From assembly GCA_038380435.1 (NCBI GenBank), contig JAWZYU010000019.1, positions 29,165,801 through 29,229,800 on the forward strand: 64,000 nt of DNA. The letters are read 5' to 3'. Both the position numbers and the translations under genes were made by a program. Below, in pieces: positions 22,501 to 33,194 of this stretch. The notes under the pieces were generated by a model. The model did no database searches and was not told where the DNA came from. It saw nothing but the letters and a program-made list of their open reading frames with translations. The number at the start of each line of letters is the position of its first letter. The stretch's first letter is position 1. The DNA comes from Ryuthela nishihirai (lineage: Eukaryota; Arthropoda; Arachnida; Araneae; Heptathelidae).

Positions 22501-22994
22501 ACTCTCTCTCAGAAGTTAACAAAATATCAGAGAATCTTGTATTTCTTACTTTTATTATAAAAGAAACGATTGATTCCTAACAACGAGGTTCTTTTTAGAC
22601 TTATAAAAATCTTGTTATTTTCTTCCGTGGGAGACAAGTGGCGACTAATGCCTTTCATCCCAAGGAAAAAAGATGACGAAGAGATATGAAGTGGAACAGA
22701 CAGCGAGATTCGGCTGGCAGTTATGGCGCCAACAAAACTTTCTCTCACCAGATGAACTGTTTTTGTTTCCACTGGATGAATGAACTTGAAAGGAAGCCTA
22801 AAAAGAAAAACCCGTTTAGAGTGATGTTATTTAACAATGGATTTCATTTGTTCTCTTCTTGTTACGTAAAGAACAGATTTTTTGCTACATATTATGATCA
22901 TTTTATTCACTGTTAAAAAAATTTTGCATCCAGTGTACAGCAACCGTTAAACATATATGGCTTTTAATTTCGTTAAACCCAGAGCAATGGAACC
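22501..22994. other. Unassigned stretch
   Basis: Unique by eye. Short frames have no recognisable domain. Confidence 0.5.
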
Positions 22995-23004
22995 AATTTA
23001 CAGT

Positions 23005-23383
23005 GGGGTGGTGGTGGATCAGCCGCTAGAGTGCCAGGTTAGTAATCTGCAGTTCCCAGGTTTGAATCTCGTCCGGGCTAGCGTTGCGATTTATCTCCGT
23101 AAAACTCCTCCTCCCCCGCCCTAGGTCAGTAGGAGACACCGATGCGATTGGAAAGGCTGTCGGCCGTCGGATGGGACGTTATGTCGTGGGCCCGTATGCA
23201 GGAGAGCCATACCCTTTGCACGTTACAGAACATACTAGATGGCCTTAACGGGATGCACCCATTTGTCTCCCAACAGCTGTCCAGTGGGCACCCTCCCTCA
23301 ACCTTCTTTAAGCTTCGGTGTCCTTGAGAGTTTTTAGCCCAATGTGTGCAAAAAGTGCCGCTCAGAGATAAAACAACCCAACT
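23005..23383 (+). mobile_element. SINE1, full length with target duplication
   Basis: Flanked by AATTTACAGT at 22995-23004 and 23384-23393. Head mutated (GGATCAGCCGCTAGAG), body intact. Confidence 0.92.
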
Positions 23384-23654
23384 AATTTACAGTTGCTATT
23401 GGATGGTTGTTGAGGAGTATTAAGTGTGTTCAGGGACCTCTAAATCAAGCTGAGGTCAAGGCCTTGGATATGATGACTTTTTAGTCATCATATCCAATTG
23501 ATTGGAACTGGGTATATAAATGCAATGGTCATTCAAATGAAAACCACAAAAATCATCATAAAGTGCATGAGATGTAAAAAATAGCGATATTCTTCCGTCA
23601 CATGATTGATTCAAGTCAGTTGACAACGATCTGTTGGTTTGTCTACTGGTGTTA

Positions 23655-24560
23655 TTAGTACAGAGTCTTAAAGATGGCGTCAATCTTACAATTATGCATC
23701 AAGATGCGATCTGTAATACGATTTCTAAAAGTTATCGAAGATGCTGACTGAATGTGGTGGATGATGCAGTAGTCAATGGCAGGTCTAGTAATGGGGTCTT
23801 TAGAAACGATATCGAATGTGTTAAAGATACTCCACAACACGGGCAAACTCATCTGGTTGAGAAAATTGACGTAATATCTTTGAAGAAACTGGCTCGACGT
23901 TGAATACCAGTGTTGATTCAGCCGAAAGTATGTGCTCGTTGAACCTTCGGCGTTTAATATATGAAGTGGAAGGAATGACGAATTGAAGAATGTTTGCGCT
24001 TCATGGATGATGTAAGCAGGAAAGAAATGCTTTCTTAGAACGTAGAGTAACTGGGTTGGGTTAGGTTGTTTTACCTCTGAGCGGCACTTTTTTGCACACC
24101 ATGGGCTAAATGACCAGGTCACATGGATCCTGGATCCTGAAGGCTCAGAGAAGGTTGGGGGAGGAGATCCACTGGAACAGCTGTTGGGAGACAGATGGTA
24201 GCCTCCCATCAAGGCCATCCAACGTGTTCTTTAACGTGCACAGGGTATGGCTCTTACGCACACGGAGCCACGGCTTAACGTCCCATCCGACGGACGGCGG
24301 CCTTTTCAAGCTCATCAGTGTCTCCTACTGATCGTGGACAGTGTGGGGGAATTTTTCGGAGATAAATCTCAACGCTGACCCACCTGGGACTCGAACCTGG
24401 TAACTACAGATTACGAGCCTGCCGCGCTACTTACTGAGCCACCCTCGCCCCGCAGAGTAACTGATGATGAATCCTGGGTGTATTATTTCTTATCAGAAAG
24501 CAAATGCACAATTTCAGAGTGGCACTATACTGAGGTTACATGGCGCTGTTTTCAGAAGCC
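23655..24560 (+). pseudogene. Mariner-type transposase remnant, split by a SINE1
   Basis: Plus-strand frames give KMRSVIRFLKVIED (23690-23730), the N-terminal helix typical of mariner transposases, then HLVEKIDVISLKKLARR (23845-23895) and QPKVCARW (near 23918-23945), and, after the SINE at 24054-24453, VTDDESWVYYF with SEWHYT (24457-24525). The last corresponds to the first catalytic Asp motif, usually TGDESW. Joined across the SINE the order and spacing fit one gene. The remaining catalytic part is missing after about 24530. Several frameshifts and stops. A cut-and-paste enzyme when intact. Family-level call only. Confidence 0.83.
24054..24453 (-). mobile_element. SINE1, full length, inserted in mariner remnant
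   Basis: Flanked by AGAGTAACTG at 24044-24053 and 24454-24463. The tail GGGTTGGGTTAGG on the left and head on the right are complete. An 8-bp repeat (GGATCCTGGATCCTG) marks a small internal duplication. Confidence 0.94.
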
Positions 24561-24768
24561 TGTAGAATATCACTAACCTATACACCACCGTCTATCATAC
24601 TCGATCTGGTGTACCTGTTGTGCAACAATTGCCCAACAGCATACCTTCCCCTGTAGTAGGCTTCTGCGAAACACTGTCATATATAATCTGTCCCATTGCT
24701 CTTTACAAGCTTCACATAATTTTGAAACATCCCTGGTTGATTTTTACCCAGAACCCGTTTCAAGAGTT

Positions 24769-24968
24769 CAAATGCGCAAGTCCCAGCAGGGCCAGCATTG
24801 AAATTTATCTCCTCAAAACTCTCCTCCTTGCCTTCGGTCAGTAGGGGACACTGAGAGGCTTGGAAAGTCTGCCGTCCGTCGGATGTAATGTAAAGCCCTG
24901 GCCCCGAGTGCAGGAGAACCATACCCTGAGCACATAAAAAACATGCTGCATAGCCTTGAGGTTTACCA
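24769..24968 (+). mobile_element. SINE1, partial
   Basis: From the B-box region (GTTCAAATGCGCAAGTCC) to TGCATAGCCTTGAGG, where it gives way to the simple-repeat block. Confidence 0.83.
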
Positions 24969-25103
24969 TCATCTGCATCACACTTTTATCATCATCGATA
25001 CCACTGTCTCCGTCATCCGTTCATCATCGTCGTACCACTATCTCCGTCATCCGTTCATCATCGTCGATACCACCATTTGCATAATCATTTCATCACTGAC
25101 AAT

Positions 25104-25154
<51 letters not shown>

Positions 25155-25390
25155 TTTTCATTATCATCGATTTCATCATCCTTTCATTATCATCATCGAC
25201 ACTATCCTTTTAATCCTAACCATTATCGTTTCCTTCATCATCCTTTTTATAATGACGTGTACATATTTGTTGTCAATCGACATCATCATGGAAATAATCC
25301 TTTCATCATCATCGACACCATCCTTTTAATCCTAATCTTCAAAATCACCACCTCCACCATTAACCGTTCTTCATCATCCTTTTTGTAATG
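24969..25390. repeat. ATC/CAT microsatellite and imperfect minisatellite
   Basis: About 17 perfect ATC units at 25103-25154, set in degenerate copies of longer words (ATCATCGTCGATACCAC, TCCGTCATCCGTTCATC). Open frames of Ser/Ile/His repeats here are an artefact of the triplet. Confidence 0.95.
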
Positions 25391-25579
25391 GTATTCACGT
25401 CTTCGTCGCCATTTTTCATCATTACTCTTATGTCCACAATCATTTGGGATATTTCAAATTGGAACTGCTTTTTTACCCATCTTTCTATTGCTTTTGGCTT
25501 TGAAATTTGTCGGTTTGTCGATTTGACAAAGCTTGTTCCACCACATTTCGAACGCGATGGAGTAACGTAATGATTTTCG

Positions 25580-26480
25580 TGCCAAATGAAAGCTTCTGAC
25601 AGGAAGAGTGTCATAGGCTATAAAAAAATTTAACGTCCTCCGTACTTTCCTTCCCCCTAAAAAGGGGAAAATGTGAAAATTATTCTTAAGCTATATCTCC
25701 AGAACGCAAAGGCCGAAAGTAACAAGCTATACGTCAAATGAAAGTTTATGACGTGGGGAATGTTCTAAGCTATGAAAAATTAACCCCCCATGCTTTCGTC
25801 CCCCCTAAAAAATTAGAAAATATGAAAATGATTGTTACCCTATATCTCCGGAACGCTAGTGCGGAAAGTAACGAGCTGTGTGTCGAATGAAAGCTTATGA
25901 TGTGGAAAGTGACGTAAGTTATAATACCTTTTCCTCCCCCCTAAAAATGGCAAATGCTAAACTATTGTTTCGCTATATCTCCGGAACGCAACTGCCGAAA
26001 GTTACAAGCTATACGTCAAATGAAAGCTTCTGGCGCAGGCAATGTCGTAGGCTATGAAAAATGACCACCGCGCTTTCTTCCCCACTAAAAAAAAAAGGAA
26101 AATATGAAAATGATTGTTCCCGTATATCTCCAGAACGCGAATGCCGAAAGTAAGCAAGCTATGTGTCGAAAGAATGCTTCGGACGCCTGAAATGTCGTAG
26201 GATATGAAAAATTGACCCTCGTGCTTTCTTCCCCCCTAAAAAATGGGGACGATATGATAATGATTGTTCCCCTATATCTCCTGAACGCGAGTGTGGAAAA
26301 TAATGTTCTATGTATCGAATGATAGCTTGTGGTGCGGGGAGTGAGTCTATCAAAAATTAACCCCCATAAGAGAAATGTGAAAATCATTTTCCTATATCTT
26401 CTGAACGCGAAAACCTACAGTTACAACTAGGTGTCAAATGAAAGCTCGTAAAATGACGATCGTCTGCTTATAATTTTCCC
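25580..26480. repeat. Tandem repeat of about 145-150 bp, six units
   Basis: Each unit contains TATATCTCCGGAACGC (or close), then GCCGAAAGTAACAAGCTAT, CAAATGAAAGCTT, and a CTATGAAAAATTGACC-like word, followed by a C-rich TTCCCCCCTAAAAA segment. The CTATGAAAAA landmark falls near 25618, 25770, 25918, 26053, 26201 and 26347. Units are diverged, with some loss at the right end. Confidence 0.88.
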
Positions 26481-26689
26481 CCACTATTCCCTCTTGATAT
26501 AATGGGGGAGAGGGGGCGGATTTTGCGGGGCTCGTCTTTAACAAGTCGTATCTTAAATTAAAACTTGTGATGTGTCCAACGTCGTTGGCTACTCAAACAT
26601 GAATCCAAAAGTAGTGGGGGGGGGGGGGGGGATAAATGTGCACGATGTTTATAAGTCGTAAAAAGAAAGTTTTTGAAAGTAGCTGATTT

Positions 26690-26985
26690 TAGTGACAAAA
26701 AATAAATTAAAAATTATAAAAACTATCTATTTTCCTATACGGCCCTAAAAAGTAGAAAATAAACCTAGAGCATATCAATGGTGCAATCGGTCGCTGAGTT
26801 TCACTTCAACGTAAGACAGGGCGCAGATTTATCTACTCAATAAGATTGCCGGCTTGTGAATACGAACTCAGTGACTGATTGCACCATCGATTGCTTTAGG
26901 TTTATTTTCTACTTCTTAGGGCAGTATAGGAAGATAGGTATTTCCTTAATTTTTTTAATTTATTTATATTTTTTATTTTGCTGTG
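26690..26985. repeat. Imperfect inverted repeat (foldback element)
   Basis: Left arm about 26703-26800 and right arm about 26867-26975 are reverse complements at roughly 80%. Examples are AGTAGAAAATAAACCTA with TAGGTTTATTTTCTACTT, and ATGGTGCAATCGGTC with GATTGCACCAT. The spacer of about 65 bp is unrelated to the arms. No transposase. Termini and duplication are unclear. Confidence 0.85.
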
Positions 26986-27190
26986 CAATCCACAGAACAG
27001 GGTAATGACGTTCATTGCATATTCTGTTAGGAGACAACGGAAACTTCTTGCCAAGAATACTTAGCCTGTTTAGTTTCGGCAACAGTACGCTTCTTTTTTA
27101 AACGGTATCAACGGCTTAATGCTTTTTTCAAGAACATCACTGTATACTTAACAGACAAGAGTGACAAGAAGATAAAATTTCAGCTTTGGT

Positions 27191-27573
27191 TGGATTATTT
27201 TACTTCTGAGCGACACTTTTTTGCACACCATGTGCTAAATGGCCAGGTCATATGGACCCCTAAGGCTCAGAGAAGGTTGGGGGAGGGGACCCACTGGTAC
27301 AGCTGTTGGGAGACAGACGGTAGCCTCCCATCAAGGTCATACAGTGTGTTCTTTAACGTGCACAGGGTATGGCTCTCCCGTATACGAGGCCACGGCTTAA
27401 CGTCCCATCCGACGGACGGCAGCCTTTACCAAGCCCATCGGTGTCCCTTACTGACCGTGGACAGGGCGGGGAATATTGTGGAGATAAATCTCAACGCTGT
27501 CCCAGCTGGGACTCGAACCTGGGAACTGCAGTTTACGATCCTGGCGCGCTACCGACTCAGCCACCTCCGCCCC
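27191..27573 (-). mobile_element. SINE1, full length with target duplication
   Basis: Flanked by TTCAGCTTTGGT at 27179-27190 and 27574-27585. Confidence 0.94.
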
Positions 27574-27693
27574 TTCAGCTTTGGTAAACTCCTGGTATCG
27601 AATTTGTGAACTTAGGGTTATGAGCCTGATTCACTGAGTCATCCATTCCGTATTCAGATTAATTTTAAGTACCAATATTCTCATAATTGAAAT

Positions 27694-28100
27694 GATGGAG
27701 GCTGGTTCAGTTTGTAGTATCACACAAAGCTTATAATCTAATATTTCCCAAGTTAGAATTCCAAATTTGAGAATTTTCTGCTCTAACCCCATTCTGCCTT
27801 CGGTGAGAAACAGACACTGATGAACTTTGGCAAAGTCAACCCTTTGTCGGAAGACCTACAGGGGAGCAGGTCAACCAATTGTCGGAGGGAAGGTTAAGCA
27901 GTTGCCTCTGTATTCATGAGAGTGATACTGTTGCACATCAAAAACACATGCTGAATGGTCTTGACGAAATGTTTTATGTTCTAACAGCTGCTATGATCCC
28001 CTTCCGAAATCTGAACCCTTGAGATTCTTGTGACTTGGTACACTTAGTCCATTAAGTACACCAAAGTGCCACTCAGAGGTAAAAACAATCCAGTCCAGAA
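27694..28100 (+). mobile_element. SINE1, very old full-length copy
   Basis: Collinear but strongly diverged: GGCTGGTTCAGTTTGTAGTA (head), CATGCTGAATGGTCTTGACG, CCACTCAGAGGTAAAAACAA (end). It includes an internal 25-bp duplication around CAACCCTTTGTCGG / CAACCAATTGTCGG. Confidence 0.82.
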
Positions 28101-29200
28101 GAAACAAACCAAACCTTCAAAATTTAGGACAAAGTTACACGAAAAAAAACGCTTAGTAGACAAGAAGCATCAGCGAAATCAACGAAGAGACTGCGAATCC
28201 GTAAAAACCTTAAAAGCACATTTTGAACAATATTCGAAAAGAAAAACGAAACAAGAACAACGTAAAAGAAAGAGCATTAAAGAGGAAGAATACATCATTC
28301 CTCCCACAAACAAGCAACAGCCTAGAGGCAACCCGAAGAGATTAATGACTCTTGAATGTCAACCCCATGATGGCGGTCAAAAACAAGGCCGAGGCCCTTG
28401 GCCGACCATTATATTCTCATTAAACTGAGATCATAAGCCCAGCTTGCTGCGAGTACATATGATGATAGGTTGTTGTGGGGAAGCAACACTCAGAAACAGT
28501 CTTCAGATCAGATCGTTAGCGATAGTGGTAAGAATAATGTTTCGCACAGACTTCTTTCCTTCCTTTTACTATTCTTTTTTCTTTACTCCTACAAATTCTT
28601 CTCTTTTTTACTTTCTTTTCTCGAGTTCTTGTCGTTTTTTTTTAACGTACTCGTGTTGTGGGTGTTTTGAAAAGGAAATTTTGAGATGTATCTGGCTCAA
28701 AGGGATGTCCTTACCTTTCCTCAAGAGGATGACTTGGAACTTGAGACTTTTCAAGAAACAGCACGACGCTCTTTAAAAAAAAAAGAAACAGAAATAGAAA
28801 GAATAAATGAAACAAACCAGACAAACACACTCATGTGTATAAATGGAAAGGGGAGGTTGGAAGAAAAAAAATTGTAGGTTCAGTTATGTAAGTAAACATT
28901 AAGTCGTCAGAGACAAAGAGTAAGTGAAACGAAAGAGATTTTTTTTCTTACTTTGGCTTTGTTTAACTGTTTAAATAGAGAATTATTATTTTATTTTTTT
29001 GTTCAGAGGCGTAACTGAGTATTTTTTGTTCTCCGTAAATGATACTGCATTTTAGTAATCGAAGATTATATGCTGCACAGCTGGATTTCTGTGTGCATTT
29101 TTTGGACACCTTAAGTTCTGTGCATAGTTTGTGATCTAGTAATTCTAGATTATCCATGGCTAGCTGAATCTCTTTGCTTAATCTCTTGTAATGGTAGATT
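28101..29200. other. Unassigned stretch with purine and pyrimidine tracts
   Basis: A purine-rich 28100-28300 (open frame rich in Lys/Arg/Gln starting inside the SINE) and a T/C-rich 28550-28640. No domain recognised and probably non-coding. The words ATGATAGGTTGTTGTGGGGA (28462-28481) resemble a minus-strand stretch at 51.69 kb. Confidence 0.45.
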
Positions 29201-29214
29201 ACCTACATATATAG

Positions 29215-30767
29215 TTGGATACTATCATCAGTGATCAATTAATTGTCGGATGGTTACGTTCTTGTGCCAAGTCTATGCCCTATAATAATGATAGGTTATC
29301 TGGATCAGATAGTGGATCTCTATGCCCAGTCTTAGGTAGAGTATGCCCAATTTACGCCCTATTAATGATAGGTTATCTATCAGATAGTGGATATCTGTGC
29401 CCAGTCTACGTCATAGTAATGATAGGTTAACTGTCAGATACTGGATCTCTGTGTCCCGTCTATGCCCTATTAATGATAGGTTATCTATCAGATAGTGGAT
29501 ATCTGTGCCCAGTCTACGTCATAGTAATGATAGGTTAACTGTCAGATACTGGATCTCTGTGTCCCGTCTATGCCCTATTAATGATAGGTTATCTATCAGA
29601 TAGTGGATCTCTGTGCCCAGTCTACGCCATAGTAATGATAGGTTATCTATCAGATAGTGGATCTCTATGCTCAGTCTTAGGTAGAGTATGCCCAGTTTAC
29701 GCCATATTAATGATAGGTTATCTATCAGATAGTGGATCTCTGTGCCCAGTCTACGCCATAGTAATGATAGGTTAACTGTCAGATACTGGATCTCTGTGTC
29801 CCATCTATGCCCTATTAATGATAGGTTATCTATCAGATAGTGGATATCTGTGCCCAGTCTACGTCATAGTAATGATAGGTTAACTGTCAGATACTGGATC
29901 TCTGTGTCCCGTCTATGCCCTATTAATGATAGGTTATCTATCAGATAGTGGATCTCTGTGCCCAGTCTACGCCATAGTAATGATAGGTTATCTATCAGAT
30001 AGTGGATCTCTATGCTCAGTCTTAGGTAGAGTATGCCCAGTTTACGCCCTATTAATGATAGGTTATCTATCAGATAGTGGATCTCTGTGCCCAGTCTACG
30101 CAATAGTAATGATAGGTTAAGTGTCAGATACTGGATCTCTGTGTACCGTCTACGCCCTATTAATGATAGGTTATCTATCAGATAGTGGATCTCTGTGCCC
30201 AGTCTACGCCATAGTAATGATAGGTTATCTATCAGATAGTGGATCTCTATGCTCAGTCTTAGGTAGAGTATGCCCAGTTTACGCCCTATTAATGATAGGT
30301 TATCTATCAGATAGTGGATCTCTGTGCCCAGTCTACGCAATAGTAATGATAGGTTAAGTGTCAGATACTGGATCTCTGTGTACCGTCTACGCCCTATTAA
30401 TGATAGGTTATCTATCAGATAGTGGATCTCTGTGCCCAGTCTACGCCATAGTAATGATAGGTTATCTATCAGATAGTGGATCTCTATGCCCAGTCTTAGG
30501 TAGAGTATGCCCAGTTTACGCCCTATTAATGATAGGTTATCTATCAGATAGTGGATCTCTGTGCCCAGTCTGTCATAGTAATGATAGGTTAACTGTCAGA
30601 TACTGGATCTCTGTGTCCCGTCTACGCCCTATTAATGATAGGTTATCTATCAGATAGCTGGATCATTGTGCTTAGTATTCGCCCTAGTAATGATAGGTTA
30701 TCTATCAGATAGCTGGATCATTGTGCTTAGTATTCACCCTAGTAATGATAGGTTATCTATTGGATAG
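29215..30767. repeat. 54/75-bp satellite with 237-bp higher-order units
   Basis: The basic unit is 54 bp (AATGATAGGTTATCTATCAG, then ATAGTGGATCTCTGTGCCCA, GTCTACGC). A longer 75-bp variant carries an extra GTCTTAGGTAGAGTATGCCC. They are arranged 54+54+75+54 = 237 bp, repeated at 29539-29775, 29884-30120, 30121-30357 and 30358-30594, with a 108-bp two-unit block between the first two. Copies differ by only a few bases in the centre. All unit lengths are multiples of three, so long open frames appear on both strands without being genes. Confidence 0.96.
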
Positions 30768-31301
30768 AAATACTCACGATACAAAACCTACTAGTTCCGC
30801 CTTTCGACATTACCAGTATTAGGAATTGCCGTGTTACCACTATCTACGGTCAGGGGCAAGACTATAACATGTAGATATAGCTCATCCCCGACTATCCTAT
30901 GGCGAGCAGTCCTATAGAAGGAAAGCTCATCCATCGGTCAAAACCTAAATTTAATCTTTTCCCCGGTTAGTCACAACAAGGATATATAGATCCAAGTTGG
31001 TTCGGCTCCCGGGGTGGGAACTATTAGTTGGACCCAGATTTGAAAAAGGGCCCTTGCCTACTAGAGGGACCAGGTCGTTCAGCAGGGCCCCGAACTGCTC
31101 CACTGAGCACCAGATGAAGGTCTTAACACTATCCAACCGGCGCTCAAACCGGTCAGCAGTGCCTTCGACCTCAAATGATCTAAACTCTGTCCAACCGGAG
31201 CCCAAACTGGTCAGCAGAGTCTTCGACCGCACTGTGCCACAAGCCCCCCCCCCCCCCTACCACCACCACCACTACGTCAAGGTGGTTCCCTGTCGAGGGG
31301 G
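30768..31301 (-). mobile_element. Short retroelement (family R), copy A, with 14-bp target duplication
   Basis: Sits in the satellite between TATCTATTGGATAG at 30754-30767 and 31302-31315. Read on the minus strand it begins CCCCCTCGACAGGGAACCAC, continues CTTGACGTAGTGG and a long G run followed by CTTG, then a body with a 56-bp tandem duplication (CTGCTGACCAGTTTGG / CTGCTGACCGGTTTGA). A 3' half from CCCGGGAGC to ATAGGACTG is clearly shared with 58468-59091. An open frame of 93 codons (31232-30951) is present but has no known domain. The long duplication and absence of inverted termini point to retroposition; no poly-A tail. Confidence 0.88.
31235..31301 (-). ncRNA. Candidate HDV-like ribozyme fold at retroelement 5' end, copy A
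   Basis: Inference. Possible pairings: the 5' CCCCC with the downstream G run (P1), and CCAC with GTGG around CTTGAC (P3 and its loop, here with an expanded GGT repeat). CAGGG with CUCUG could form P2, reached only if the fold extends into the body after GGTCGAAGA. HDV-like ribozymes have this nested order, and some retrotransposons carry them exactly at their 5' end. The GGT and G runs have expanded, so this copy is probably damaged. Confidence 0.35.
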
Positions 31302-31315
31302 TATCTATTGGATAG

Positions 31316-31800
31316 TTTGATCTTTGTGCCCAATCATGATAGATTATCTCCTGGATAGCAGTATCTCTCTGCTATTAGATAGTTGGATCTTTGTGCCCAA
31401 TCATGATACATTATCTCTTGGGCTCAATCTACGCCCTTGAATGATAATAGCTGGAGCCTATTATCACTACAGCATTAATAGATTATCTGTCGACTAAGAC
31501 GGATCTTTATGCCCAGTCATGTAGATATCGCTTGGACAGCTGGTTCTCTGTATCCAGCCTGGTCGTAGTAATGGTAGATCATCTGTTGCATAGCGGAATC
31601 TCTATGTAGAGTCTACGTTACAATAATGGTACATTATCTGTTTCGGATAGTAGGTTATATACTTAATATGCATCCTACTAATAAAACTTTATCCCTTGGA
31701 GAGTTGGATTTTCAACTAGTCTAACCATAGCATAATAGTGACAGATTATCTGTTGGATAGATGGATCCCCATTCCCAATATACGAGGAATCTAGTAACAG
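31316..31800. repeat. Degenerate edge of the 54-bp satellite
   Basis: Words such as ATGATAGATTATCTCCTGGA and TTGGATCTTTGTGCCCAATC repeat at loose spacing and fade rightwards. This is the typical decayed flank of a satellite whose centre is kept uniform. Confidence 0.88.
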
Positions 31801-31805
31801 CATGT

Positions 31806-31985
31806 GTTGAGTTGGATTAGGTTGTTTAACATCCGAGCAGAACTTTTTTTTGCATAAGATGAGTTATACAGACAGGTTACAGCGACCCCAAGGTCACAGA
31901 GTTAGGTAGAAGAGGGGAACCTACTGAACAGCTGTTAGGGTAGATGATCATACATTGTGTTATTCAACGTGCATAGGTTTGGAAA
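31806..31985 (-). mobile_element. SINE1, old 3' half
   Basis: GGATTAGGTTGTTTAACATC through AACAGCTGTTAGGG to TTATTCAACGTGCATAGG. The head is missing. Confidence 0.8.
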
Positions 31986-32252
31986 ATTTAGTTGAGATGT
32001 TCAATTTATCGTAAAGACATCTTTCCCCATAAGGAAAAGCTTATTTTCAAAGTTAGGAAGCTTTGATTGTGGCTTCTCATTCACATAATGTGCAAGTGTC
32101 TCAACAGTTTCAGAACACAATGTGTGTCAGGTGGTACACACACCACATTTTGTTTTAGTGAAATGCTTATTATTTTATAATTGAAATCTTTCACCTACAG
32201 GGTTTTTAGAAAAAAGACGCTCCTATGTAAACTCTACACATTTCTCAAAATA

Positions 32253-32660
32253 TACACTGCTCTATCAAATTATTAGAGACTTTCCATGTTCTGCCAATGG
32301 GAATCTTACTTTGAAGATCTATAATTTCTAAAATATACATTTAATGGAAAAATGTGAACGAAGATAAATGAAAGATCATAATCAAATCTATTTCAATCTG
32401 TATTTTCACCAATATTCGTGCAGTATTTAAATAGTTATGATAACTGAAAAATTTAGCAATAAGGTGGCAAGCAGCTGCTTGAGGGGGTATTTTTTTTATC
32501 TTGTTTAATAAAAAATTCGTTCAGATTTTTCTAATATGGGACAAAATAAATTATTATGCAAACTTCTAAAATGTATATTTATCTTATTAAATGGTTTGAA
32601 ATACTAATATTTATTATTTAAGAATCAATCAATAGTTAATACACAGTTGGCACAGAATTC
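32253..32660 (+). repeat. Dispersed AT-rich element, interrupted by a SINE2 end
   Basis: Starts TACACTGCTCTATCAAATTA and includes CAATGGGAATCTTACTTTGA and TATAATTTCTAAAATATACA. The order is matched at 55070-55560. The TACACT start suggests a Tc1/mariner-type non-autonomous element, but the right terminus was not found. Confidence 0.6.
32465..32496 (+). mobile_element. SINE2 3'-end fragment
   Basis: GTGGCAAGCAGCTGCTTGAG followed by GGGGTATTTTTTTT. Extreme 5' truncation within the AT-rich element. Confidence 0.8.
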
Positions 32661-32689
32661 AAGAAATAATTTTTCTGGTAGAAATGAGT

Positions 32690-32765
32690 TTCGCCATGAA
32701 TGTAACTCGAACCCATGCCTCCCAGTGACATGCTGGGTATTCTCACCACCAGTGGTGAAAGTATA
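32690..32765 (-). repeat. tRNA-like head (SINE or pseudo-tRNA)
   Basis: On the minus strand TGGTGAGAATACCCAGCATG and GGTTCGAGTTAC are spaced like A and B boxes. A cloverleaf cannot be drawn well; a SINE head relic is likely. Confidence 0.5.
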
Positions 32766-32769
32766 CTTT

Positions 32770-33175
32770 ATTTCTTACCAGCATGCTTCAAGATTGCTAT
32801 GTGGGGAAAATCATTCACAAGCTGTTACTCCAATGAAGTCATCATACAGGGGTTAATAAAGTGAAGTGCATGTTGACGAAAGTACATTGTTCCAGTATTT
32901 TTATTTCTGCCTTTTTTCCGCAAATAGCGATTGATTTAGGAGTGTTTTAATGTGAAATTAATATGACTAAATATTTTCTGATTCCGTTGCATTTGCATAT
33001 TATGGTTTACTGAAAAAAACAAACGAACTTATAATAAGATGTATTAAACAAAGGGTTGTTATCTAGCATAATGTTTTTAATTATTAAAAGCACTCTTTTT
33101 AAATAGGAAAATAAACTTTTCCCTTATGTTTTCATCACTTAACTTACATATTACAAACCGAGATACCAATTTAAG
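32770..33175. other. Unassigned AT-rich stretch
   Basis: Nothing recognisable. Confidence 0.5.
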
Positions 33176-33194
33176 CATTTTTTAGAATATCGTA

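Noticed and set aside
24943..25388. Ser-, Ile- and His-rich frames
   Set aside because: Triplet microsatellite ATC/CAT; frames in all three phases are open.
28066..28428. 120-codon basic frame
   Set aside because: Starts inside a SINE1 end and continues through purine-rich DNA; composition explains it.
29864..30657. Long repetitive open frames on both strands (for example GYLSDSGSLCPVYAIVM; EIHYLIDNLSL)
   Set aside because: By-product of satellite units whose lengths are multiples of three; no start context, no domain, satellite hallmarks clear.
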